A DNA stretch of 64,000 bases, taken from Notospermus geniculatus (Eukaryota; Nemertea; Pilidiophora; Heteronemertea; Lineidae). The notes beneath the pieces are model-generated. The model did no database searches, was not told where the DNA came from, and worked only from the letters and a program-made list of their open reading frames with translations. Positions within the stretch are counted from its first letter, which is position 1; each line of letters opens with the position of its first letter. Made by a program: the position numbers and the translations under genes. Positions 33,101 through 45,100 of this stretch are shown here, one piece after another. The stretch covers positions 144,666-208,665 of the forward strand of contig NMRB01000999.1 of NCBI GenBank assembly GCA_002633025.1, in the 5' to 3' direction.

Positions 33101-36100
33101 CTCTCATGAATGACAGCATTGAAGAAACATAAACCAAAGAGAAGTTCTCGCCATGCACCGCCACACGTGTCGTCCTGGTAAAGCTTCTCCGTGACGGCTC
33201 CAGTACCTCCGCTGCCAAATGTTCGCAATAGGTTGTTCTTCAGGCCCTGTGGTGGCTCCACAGTCATCTGCAAACATAAGAGTGTGGATTATTGGTTGAT
33301 ATATAGAGTCGATAAGCAAGAGTTAAAAATTCACCAGGTGTTCGTACTCAGAAAATCTACTGATTCATTCAATACCATATGTCAGCACTTGTCATCTTCT
33401 GCAAAAGTGAGTACATGTATGTATGTTTCTGTGTTACCGTAATAGGAGCTGTCAGTGAGTTGACCAATAGGTGTCACTACGGCCCAATTCAATGCATGTA
33501 GCGGACCCATTCATTCTTGATCGAGCACCAATCATGTGGATTTTCCGGTGTATTGGTTTGCTAGAACTTTGCTGCCATCTTTTGGCAATACGCACGGCTG
33601 ACTGCTCCTATTGTACCACTGTGACAGCCGAACAAGAGAACTTACTATACGAGCCAAGAACTAGGCCTACTGGTCATAAACACTTCTTTTTCATTATCAT
33701 ATTCATACCTTTAATCCAGTTTGGAGAATATTCACTGGGAAGGCCGGGTCTGGTTTTGAGCTCAGCCACAGGCGGAACTGGGGATCCACATCAGCATTAG
33801 GTTTACGAAAACTAAAAGAAATACAAAAATAACTTTCTTAGCCAGATGTCTGCAGTTGGTTCAACGTGTCGTAATGCTCAATTTGGCTTGCTTTCTTGGC
33901 AAATTTATTTATTACAAACCAATTTTTATATGGCACATTAGATTGTGCAAGGTCATAAAAGTTACCACACTCCAAGGGCTGTATTCTAGAAGGTTCCTTT
34001 GCTCTAAGGTCTACTTTTACTATTGTTTGCAGGGCAAAATACAAAAGCTTAAAGTGGACTGCAGAGTTCAGGAGGCTCCTATAATATGGGCCCAAGTCTT
34101 CACGTTCAAGAATTTTGGCAAATCCAGGATTTACGAGGCTATTCTTTATACCACAATGAAATGAAAGCTACACAAGAAGTCAAAACCGAATGCCTTCAAG
34201 GTCATCAATTTTGTGCAGGACTCATTTGTCTATTTACCCTTCCACAATGGTTTGCAACTTGGGCATCCAGGATGCCGCCAGGTGACAGTTCTGTAGGAAA
34301 ACCCATCGTCCCTTCAAGATCTGGGCCTTGGAGATCAGTTCTTCCGCCTTTGGTCCCTGTCCCCTGCCGAGCGATATCATGTCCAGATGCAGAGTGCTGC
34401 CTCGGAGATCCTTGGCAAAGCGGAACAATTGTTGTGTGGGATCTGAACCTGAAATTGTCAATGAACAGAATGGTCAGACAATGAATCATCAAAGGAAAGG
34501 CCCCTATCCAGAATCAAGTGGGTTTAGTTCGATTCAGGGTTATTTAAGAACTTGCAAGGGTAAAATGATTGTCAGGGCCCAAGCCATGGCATTATTGGAA
34601 GTGGGTTGTATTGTAATGTTGCAGCCATTGATGACCTGTGCAGCAATTACCAATATGTGTGGCGGTCTAGGAAAACCCGGCGGATGTCAGATTTGAGGAA
34701 AGTGTTAACGGCCTCGCTGAACCCACACATTTCAGCAGCTGACATGTACTACAGTACGTAACAGGTAAACAGTAGCTAGGCCTAGTAGATCAATGCACAG
34801 GCAATCTGACAGCCCTTGTTGTTCATTCAGCGACATCCGCCGGGTTTTCCTAGACCGCCACACATATGTTGAAAGAGCCTCGGTATTGTTGAAAGAGCCT
34901 CGGTATTTTTTTGTACTGAGGGACACAATCATAACGTATATTTGAGAAGGTTGATTGATTGATTTCAGATAAGAGAACATGGCAATCGAAGTAAAATGCT
35001 TCGCACAATTTGGCGGGATTTGCTTTTCAGAAATTTACGAAGATTACATTTGCATCACTTACCTGGAGATAAGATGAATATAATCGGCGTCTGGGCAGTC
35101 GACTCCTCATACATATCCTTCAAGTCAAACTCCCTTGAATACAAATACCGGCTGGACATCTGCTCCTCGATGAAGTCACGCACGGATGATGTCAACAACG
35201 CAGGACCGAGGATCTTAATCAGAAGCAGACGCTGCATCGGTGTCAACAGATCCCACGGGAAGTCAACTGACGTGGTTGATGAGGTTGATTTCTTGGACTG
35301 GATGCTGTCGTGGCTCTTGGCACTTGTTGGTTTCTCTTCTGAAAAGTTTTTGCAAATACATCAGTGGCGCCCTGCGAGCTGGTGTACCCCACTTCTTTCA
35401 ATTTTTGACAGAAACTCTGACTGTACACAAGATACACCCAAGCACAAAATCCAAGTTATTTCTGAAACAAATGAACTTAACTAACCTTGCACTCCTTCCT
35501 CCTCTGACCCTTCATATTTTGCAACCATAAAATGATACGGATCGTCTGCTGTGTAGAACGCCTCCCACTGCTCATGGTTGTTTCGTATGCTCCTACAGAG
35601 CAGAGCGAACGGCTCAAGGGTGGCCTCCAGATGTTGGCACTGTCTCCACATATTGTCTGTCACCCAATTTGGCCGTGGCAATTTATCAGGTTTGTTCGCG
35701 TATTCCAGTCGTTGCATGGGGCTCAAACCTAGAGTAGTAGAGAAATTTTTAGCCAATTTTCTCCAGAAGTTCTGTTCAGTTACGGAATCAGCTAAGGGTG
35801 GAAAATGATTTTCCATCATTTTCGCAAATTCACAGTAGGCCTAGAGCATAAAAAATGCTTTTACTCCTGACTCTGAGTGCATTTCTTCTCACCTTCACTG
35901 TACAAAATATACATGGAGTAAAAGCATTTGCTACTGGTAGGCCTAATCTGTATTCACATGAGCTGATCATTCAAAAGGAAAATTCCCGAATATATGTGAC
36001 CCTCCACAGCAAAACCAGTCGCACGTCACTCTTAGATTGGCAGGTTGAGACCAAATGTTTGTCACTTTCAGTATTGTCTATCTGTTATGAAATCTGAAAT

Positions 36101-39100
36101 AATGTATTTCTTATTCTCTCCTGGTGTCATCTTAGTTTGTTGCGGGTCACCTTCTGAGCGACACTCATGCGACTGGTTTTGCTGTGGAGGGTCACATACA
36201 TGTATCTGATGCTTGTTTTACAAGATATACCATAAATCTTATACCCACCATCATGATCTGCTAGTGATTCCTCATCCATCATACTGGCCATAATCGCACC
36301 CTGAAGGAAGATCGTCCACTCCAGGTCGTCAAGTTTGCCCGGTTTTTCCGTCAAAGATGCCCCGTACTTTCCATGAGACCTCATAATACTCGTACACAAC
36401 ATGAATGAGAACATCAACTGATGATGTGCGAACAACGCCACAGAGACAATCTGATAGACACTGGCGGTTAACCGGTCTATCATTGACTGCAAATGTTTCA
36501 ACAGGTCTATTTCAGTGCGGCTCGATGGCCGGCTTGATCCAGATTCCGGTCTGATTTCGTAGCTGCCTGGGCGGAGCGTTCCACTCAGACGTTTGGCACT
36601 GTGGCGAGACGAGGGGAGCGATTCGGCAATGTTGACGCTCTCGATGCAGTCGATGAAAAGGTTCTGGAACCACTCCAACGAGAACTGGTACATGACGTCG
36701 ACACCGGATAAATCGGCCAGAACAAAGTACAGAGTTGCTCCACGGGTGGCGACCTGGAAAAAAGTGACATAGATGAACGAGTGACAGAAATAGCAATACA
36801 TGTATGTCTCACCCCCTAAATCTGCCTGAGAGTATACTTACAGGTAGGTATTTCTGCCTTGCAGTATTCAAATTCTGCTCGGCTTGTTCCGACTGCTCAA
36901 CCCTGGCCAAGATCTCATGAGCCATTCCCTTTGATTTCTGAAGAACGGTGATCAGGTCTTCATCGTCAAGAATATTCCCTTGAAAAGAAATATCGAAATG
37001 GTTCCAAAAATATTCTTCGTCAAGGTGTCAAGATCATACCAGTAAGACCTTTGGAGAAACGCACTGGCTATTCGTACCGTCACGGTGCAAATAACGCCAA
37101 ACCAGATCTTATTCACACCGTCGTGAACAGCCAATCAGAGAGCTTCATTCAAGGCATGCCAGTATTACCGGTATCTCGCACAATGCCGGATTTTTTTCTC
37201 AATATTCTTGATGAAAACGTTAATTTACAACCACTACCAGGAAAAAAGTTTTAGAGTCAATGCTTTTGGGCAAGGTAGGCCTACTAATGATTCCCCACAG
37301 TTCGCAGCATGAGCCTCGGTGGCCGAGTGGTTTGCGTGTGTGGCTATCAAACGGAAGGCCGCGGGTTCGAGCCCCGTCATGACAGTTCTTCTTTTATTTT
37401 CTTTTAGTTCTTCACCTCCTTTTATTCTTCTTTTCGTCTTTTTGTCGATATCGTGATATCGATCCGTGTGACTGTGTCGGAAGATGGGGAACTGCGTATA
37501 ATTCTTGAGCCAATTTTTAAAAAAAAAATTAGGGCCTAGCCCTACTAGGCCTAGCCTAGGCCTATGAAAAATATTTTATCATCAGACAGCAGGGAAGATG
37601 GGATCACTGGACCCCGTCGTCAAAGGAAAAAAATTGTCCAGACTAAAATATTAGGTCTGCTGCCCACAGTCGCACTGTCCGAGTTACGGTGCATGCAGAA
37701 ATTATACATCACCGTCACGGTACGAATAATCAGTCTGCACGCACTATTCCCACCGTGACGGTGTAAATAAGAGCTATTCCTGCACTATTCACACCGTCAC
37801 GGTACGAATAAGAACCGGCGGCGCACTATTCACACCGTCACGGTACGAATAAGAACCGACGGCGCACTATTCACACCGTCACGGTACGAATAAGATCTGG
37901 TTTGGCGTTATTTGCACCGTCACGGTACGAATAGCCCCGGCCTTGGAGAAAATGCACTCAGTGCAAAAATGTACAGCAAAATGTATTGCCAATTTATGTC
38001 CATGGGCATGACTTACCTTCAGTTTTGTTCAGAAGATAAAGAGTTCTGTCTTCAGTATCTCTCTGTAACTCTTTGTCGGCTGCAATGCTCTCTAATAATT
38101 CAGCTCTCTCTTGTTCTAGTTCAGGTTTTTCCTGTGAAAAGTAAGGAAATAGTATTGAAAAACAGGGTGGAGATACTTCTAATGCCTCAAATAAACAATA
38201 ACAGCAAATGCTCAAAATGAACACCAGTGGACAATCGTCTTTCTCAAAATGTGGTTCAAGCGTGGTAGTTCGATGTGAGATAGACCTTGATATGCATTAA
38301 GTTGTCTACAAGCCCGTTTCCACTTCATTGGTTACTGCAGCATTTTGTAGTGAGTGGCGTGGTTTCACAGGGTCCCTTTACAGGCGCGGATCCAGAGGGC
38401 CCTTTTGGCCAACAAATCTGTAAAATCGACCGTGAAATTCTGGAATTGGGCACAAATTTCAATGTTCCTAGCACAGGGTGCCCCCTCTTTTCCCAAATCC
38501 TGGATCCGCCTCTGCTTCGAAAGTATGAGATTTTGTCATGGCTGAATGTCCTACCTGTATGACCACGCCAGAGAGTAGCTGTTCTTGTAAGCCATCAAAC
38601 GTGACTGTAAAATTGATGATGGTGACCTGTATACACACAGCCGGCAGATAATGCGGGTTGCTCATCGACGTTGCCAGATATAATCTGAAGTGGTCATTGT
38701 ATTCGATTTCTGTGTCTCCGATTCTGATCAGCTTGTGGCCACCACGGGTGAAGGTCTCATGCAATAAGATCGGCTTCAGGGAGGGGTCGAGAGTCTCACC
38801 AACATCCTATAGAAAATGAAGACATATCATACATCAGAAGAAGCTTTTTTCTACATCGCTTTCCACTGTAAAACACTCTCAAATGCTTCATATAGAGACC
38901 TCATGGGATGTGTTGAAGGTTTTTGAAGGATGAGAACTCGGCCTCTGGAGGATCTGAGTTTGAAAGAACTGGGCATAAAATTGGCCACTCTGATGACCTC
39001 GATGTCAGGTCAGAGACTACAAACTCTGAGGGGAATAACTCAAGGAGTTTATCGAGCACATCACTATTTTTTTGTGTCATTGGAAACCAAGAATGGTGAA

Positions 39101-42100
39101 CTGTCCATTGACAGTCACCTCACACAGAAGAGTCTCACATGGTGCTGCTCTTCATGTGAGAAGACATCACATGGAGCAGCACCTTTTGTCTGTTTCTTTA
39201 TCACTCACTGTCAGAAGTACAGCTTCCCCCACTCGGATGCCCCGCTCCATGGTCCTCATATACTGCGGGTCAGATGCTGCCACAACCTTTAGATTTAATC
39301 CTTCCATCTGCTGGATCCAGCTGCAAAAGAAACGGGAAGCAATATCAATATCTGTGGATGATGCAAGACGGTTGTAATATTGCCATCGGTGCATTACCTC
39401 TGATGGTAAAATCATGAGGCTCAAAGCATTCTGGAATTATTCCCTTCCCATTGTTTGCTCAGCGAAATATGAAATGTGGTTTCGCATCCTGTGATGTAGA
39501 ATACTGTATAAGGACTATTGTCCTGGAGGTCAGTTCAGTTTCAATTTAAACCAATTCCTCAAGCCACCCTTTTTTGAACTGTCCCTGACGGCACTGATTT
39601 CCCTACTTACTTGCTTGCCTGCCCCTGAGGGTCAATCAAGAGAGGCCACTTTCGGCTCTTCTTGACAATCACAGCATTTTCTGTTGAGTGGGTATCGTGG
39701 GGCAAACCAAGATTGTGCCAACGTAACACCTACAAATGGACAGACATCTTGTTCTAATTGAGGCTGCACTTATGGCAAAGATTAAATTCATATTTTATAA
39801 TTTGTAGTGTATTTTGTTGGACAAAAAGAGTAAGTGGTGAAAAAATGTCAAAGTGTAAGGTTAGCTAGTCCAGGACAGCATTCACATACCTGCGTAGCAT
39901 CCACAATACTCCTCACAAAATCATACTCCTCAGATATTGGTATGTCCGCCTCTTTACACATGCCCACCCACAGTTCTATCTGCTCCTTCCTGTACTTAGC
40001 TGTAAATGCACCGAGGTAGGCCACGGTCGCGGCGGACACAAGGGTATCGCCCACCAAACCTTTCAGGCGGAAATCTAGAGCTGCTGCCATCTCTTTCCAA
40101 CGATCCTGAAGTGAAATGCTCATGGCTTACTTCAGACTTGAATATTCAGTGTCTACAACCAAATTTTTACTGAGTATAAACACAGGCATATTCGGTGCCT
40201 GAGCTATGCAGTGCCGCATGCTCATCAGGCCAAAGCTTGTTAGAAGACATTTCGTAACTGCACTTTTCGGCCCTGGCCATTTCATCCCCTATAACCTTTC
40301 GTCCCAGGACATTTTGCCCCAGGACATTTTGTCCCAGAGGACTTTTTGTCCCAGGACATTTTTTCCCCAAGGACATTTCGTCCCTGGATATTTTGTCCCC
40401 TAGGACCTTTTCTCCCAAGACATTTAGTCTGAAAAGACTTTGAAACTTTTGACTTATCAATTAGCAATGATGGAGCAATCTACTGGGACCGAGTGGTAGC
40501 AATGTAGAACTGCTACAAATCTGAAAGATAACCAAGAAAATATGCCTACCTTCTCCCCTGACAGTGCCTCAATAAGCAACGAAGCCCGCTCCAGTCTGAC
40601 AGCCGTCAAGAGCTTCCGTTGTTTCAGTTCCTCCCTCTGGTTCACGCTGTCTTGATACTGGCCTTGTAACATGGTCAAGTGATCCATAATCTTATTCAGA
40701 CTCGACTCTTTCTGTTGTAAGCTATCCTGGGCCAACTGTAACGCCTCCTTGGCATCAACCACACGCTTTTGCTTTGGTTTCACCATCTGTAAATCAGCAA
40801 TGACTTGTTGAGTAACAATTAACACAAACAGCACTAATCAAGTTCCACGTCTCAGCAGGTTGTACTCATGTACAATGTGTAAGCTGATAGTACTCATCTA
40901 GGACCGGACCACACAAAGGCAGACAATACTCATCAAGTGCCATGCATAAACAGACAATATTACTCATCATGTACCACACATGAACAGACAATACTCATCT
41001 GTAGGAAAAATACTCATCAAGTACCACAAAGCAAACAATGCCATCAAGTACCACATGTAAGCAAACAATACTCATCAAGTACAGGTACTGCATTTAAGTG
41101 GACAATCATCAAGTACCACATGTAAGCAGACAATACTCATCAAATACCACATGCAAGACGACGTATGGATATCAAGTCCATCCGACAGTCTCTCACCTTG
41201 TGTACTTCGTTGTAATGCTCAAGGGCCAGCACCCATTGACAAATAGACTGGCAGGCCAGGGACACTTTTCCTATGGTCTCAGGGTTGAAGTCTGCATGGC
41301 TTGTGTACTTCTTCAATTTGTGGAAGACCTATTGATGAGAAACACATGGTCAGATCAGCAGGTTGCAGCAAAGAGTATCTTCTGTTGTAGTTTTCTAAAA
41401 ACCTTGGAAATGAATTGGAAAGAATTTGAAGAAACATTTTTCAGATGGTTGTTATAAGCAATATTTCTTCAAATATTTTTCAATCAGTATCGTAGTTTGC
41501 GAGAAAACATTGACAGAAGATGCCGTCTGCTGGACTCTGGGGACAGATGATGCCAAATAGTCTTTGTAATAGGTACAAATGAGTGCAAACATTATCGCTC
41601 TGAGTACACAGAACTATCTTTTACCTTCTCTGGAAGATTATTCTTATCAAACTGGATGAGTTTCGTCAGGAAAAGTTGGTCGCCCATCAGTTTCTTTGCC
41701 ATGCTCCAATCAGGTGTTTCCCTCATCAGCACACAGACGGCCTGCATGACCAACTTGACAAGAATGGGTGGGCTTGAGTATGCCCTGAAAAAAACAAACA
41801 AATAGATGCTAGCATTATCACTGCTACTGAAATTTGCATCATTGTGATGTCATGTAGTGCATTAAACTACTGGTATGCGTTGCCAGTGCACGCATGCTTG
41901 GGTTCATCAGCGTCTTGGCAACTTTGATCAAACTGTCGGACTGAACCCGCAGGTAAGGCACACCTGCATATAAGGTGCATCCCCAGTTTTACAGCCTACC
42001 CTTGTTCACGGAAAAAAGCCATGCCTTATAGTCCGAAAAATACGGTAGGCTAGTTCTATCAAATTTATCAGCACATCCTCAGTTCTCAAAGCGTATATCA

Positions 42101-45100
42101 TCCCATTTCCATTATCTGCCTCTAGTTCCAACCTTACTTGATTTCAGAAATATCAGCCTTGTTAAGGGCATCGAGGGAAGCGATAGCTGTCTGAAGGGCT
42201 GGTAGGACTGAGGCTAAGTCTCGCTGACATTCCTGAAAACAACATGCAAAATAAGAGAAAATCTGACATCAGAATGAATTTTTTGCTTCTTTGCAAGTAG
42301 ATAATGCTCAAAAATGACACCAACACGTAAGAGAAGTCTGACACGTTTAACTCATCTGCTCCCACGTTTGAGCAGACAATATCTTCTGTTGAAGTTTTCT
42401 AAAAGCCCCAGAAATGGATTTTAAAAAATTTGAAGAAATATTCTTCAGATGGATCACGGGAAGAACATTTCTTCAAATGATTTTCTATCAATACCGTAGA
42501 GGTGGCGGTTAAACCTGAGGAGAATATGGATCAGATCGCTCAATACTCACATCAGCGTAGTCCTGGACCACCTGTGTCTCTTTCGCCATAATTTCCCTCT
42601 CCTTTTCCACAATGGCCTTGACCTCTTCAACAGCAACCTGATCTTTTTCAAGTTGTTGTAATAACACTTCTGTCTCCTTAGCTTTTTCTTCGATTTTTGG
42701 CCCGAGGGCTACCAGCTCCTCTTGCATGGTCCCTACCAGTGAGTTGGCTTCAGAGAGTTTGTTAAGACCTCCGAGCAGACGATCCCTATGAAAAATAAAC
42801 AAAGCTCATGAATTCATGGAAGATGGCCACTTTGGTTGTACACCAAAGCAGACAAGCAAAAACAAAAGAAATACCATAACAGAGGTAAGCTTTGGAAAGC
42901 TGTTGAAAATTCAACAGCAGACGAACTCAGCTAACAAACATGTGCATCACCGATACAAATAAACACATACCGGTAATTACAACAAAAAAGGTTGGTAGCT
43001 GGCAACATCACCTTTAGACAATTATAGACAATACCATGAGCACCATTGCGATTCAACACTGATCAACATGTAAACGTCAGGATCTTACCCAAGACTTCAG
43101 AAGGTAAAATAAATTACAGAGGTTGAAACAGACGACTAATTTATCAAATGATAGATGAGATATTACGAAGAAAGGAAGAAGATATCTACAGATATCTGCA
43201 TTGTTATCAACTGATATTTGCATAACTGTCTACAGATATCTGCACTGTAAATATTCAAATGTCAGAAAAATTGATCTCATGAACCGGAATAAAAAAATGA
43301 ACATTCTGACTTACCTGCTGTTGACAAATTCTGTTTGATTCTCCTCCAACATCTTAGCGTAGATTTTGATAAGTTCCATGAAACTGCTGGGGGTGGTGTA
43401 ATATCGTCGCCTCATCTCTTCCCAGAATCTTGTCGTTACCTTGGTGATGTTCAGGTGGATCTTGACGCATACGTCTGACACACTCTCTTTCAGAGCCTGA
43501 AAATGGATAGACATTGTGTCTGCATTTTATACAAGTCAAATTTGAATGAAAAATTTCCTTCACAAACACAAAGTTTGTGTTGACGAGGCATGCATGGTTG
43601 CCACTGTACATTATACAATGCATGCAAATGTAAATACTGCTCCAAAATCACACGGAAATTTTATATCGGGCTGATGGGAAAATCCAAGACAGCTGCAGGA
43701 AGATAGCAATCACAATGGTGGAAACTAAGTACCGGTAAAAATTTATACATTTGATACTTACGTCTAAATCTTTCCCTGGCTGTGATATAAAATGCGCATT
43801 CTGGAAATAGACCTGCGCCACACTCAACATGGCCGGCTCATCCCACTCGTCATACCAATCGATAGTGCAACAGTTGATCAACGCCGGATTCATCCGGCAT
43901 CGCTGGCGGAATTTATTGCCGGCGGGACTCATGGTGAGGACGACATGGAGATTCTTCTTTACTCGCTGGAGGAAAGAATGGATTACATTTTTTAAAAATA
44001 TTGAGTTGAGAGCCAAGTGCCAAATATGCAAATAAATGTATAGCGGGAGGAAACTGGAATCCCCGGAGAAGACCTGTGCTCTTACAGGCGCGGATTCAAG
44101 GGGGTGCATCCGGCGCACGCCCTCCCTTTTGGCCAACAAATCTGTAAAATCGACCATGAAATTCTAAAAGGGGCTGGAGGAAGAACGCTCCCATGTCCAA
44201 AGTGTGCATATTTCAGAAAGTATTGGTCCGATTTGGATAAAATTCGCAGTGGTGATACTTGATAGCAAAAGATTAACAGTCACCATGCAGAGAGAACAAA
44301 ATCCTAATTATCCTAAAACAATGCTTTTTTGAACCTCAACAAAAATAGAGAAATAACTGTTTTTTCCCCCTCAGAATCGGCATAGGTATTCAGTCATTGT
44401 TTCTCATTAACTTTCCAGTTGAAATCTTCATGCACTTACTTTCACACAATTACGATAAAACAATGATGTTTACTTCAACTTCTAATGGGTGTGCTCAATA
44501 GCAGGAATGACAACAACAACCACTTCGCATGATCCAGACAAACCACAATGTCATGGTTGGCTGATCTCTGCTGACTGCAAGTTCAGGTCAAGATTGTATT
44601 TTATTGGTGCATGAAGGCGATGATGCAATACATTCACTAATATTAATTCTTTACAAGGCATTCTTGACATACCCTGCTTGACATTATACAGTCTGTAGTG
44701 TAAGCTTACTGTGTATTTTTGGTTATGTTGGTGTTTGTCTTACATAATGCAACATGTTCAATTCTGGTGACACTGCTTCTGCAGATAACACTCATACACT
44801 CGTAATTATGTTCATTGTGAGGTAATAGGCCCCTGTGAATACGCCTAATCATATTGCAAAAATCACACCATAGGGGCCAATGTCGTATTGTTGGAGATCT
44901 GGCTCTTACCAAGAGTGAGTGCACCCAACTTTAGTTGTCCAGTCTAATTGTCAGGTAATTATCTCATTTTTCGTGAATGTGGTGGACATTATTCATCTAG
45001 AATAGGCCTAATCAGTTACCACTGGCCAAGGCCTGCTGTTATGACCATTTTTGGGAGTTTCAACAGTGCACAATAGGCTTTTATTGTTAAGTATCAAAAT

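Larger units (their letters stand above)
27137..36978 (-). other. DNAH14-like exons: AAA6 and C-terminal domain
   Basis: Exons run 36,978-36,842, 36,753-36,249, 35,728-35,486, 35,338-35,063, 34,448-34,238, 33,811-33,709, 33,267-33,040, 32,762-32,565, 32,381-32,188, 31,983-31,817, 30,190-29,964, 29,664-29,427, 28,388-28,234, 27,953-27,807 and 27,382-27,137. Landmarks are [135 protein letters not shown] and [19 protein letters not shown]. Three Ser/charge-rich inserts occur: after FIDCIESVN (36.5 kb), around [18 protein letters not shown] (35.3 kb), and [18 protein letters not shown] opening the last exon. Confidence 0.88.
37062..37935. mobile_element. Composite ~875-bp element with ~65-bp inverted ends around a tRNA-like SINE and CACCGTCACGGTACGAATA array
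   Basis: The left end GCTATTCGTACCGTCACGGT-GCAAATAACGCC-AAACCAGATCTTATTCACACCG recurs inverted at 37,868-37,935 (CGGTACGAATAAGATCTGGT-TTGGCGTTATTTGCACCGTC-ACGGTACGAATAGC). Just inside the right end is a ~50-bp tandem array (37,690-37,900). A tRNA-like sequence lies inside the left half. No transposase ORF is present. It lies in the dynein intron between 36,978 and 38,017. Confidence 0.8.
40550..43496 (-). other. DNAH14-like exons: stalk coiled coils and microtubule-binding domain
   Basis: Exons are 43,496-43,315, 42,785-42,551, 42,232-42,138, 41,784-41,625, 41,328-41,197 and 40,786-40,550. [20 protein letters not shown] precedes CC1, which is rich in heptad Leu/Val with Glu/Lys (for example [20 protein letters not shown]). 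Between the two coils are [38 protein letters not shown] and [12 protein letters not shown], i.e. the microtubule-binding tip. CC2 starts [20 protein letters not shown] and ends [13 protein letters not shown]. The lengths of both coils look normal for an axonemal dynein. Confidence 0.88.

Noticed and set aside
37311-37390. Functional tRNA gene
   Set aside because: A and B boxes are good but the acceptor stem does not pair and the sequence lies within a repeat element.
40258-41160. CRISPR-like arrays
   Set aside because: Repeats are irregular, spacers are not unique units, and the DNA is clearly eukaryotic intronic sequence.
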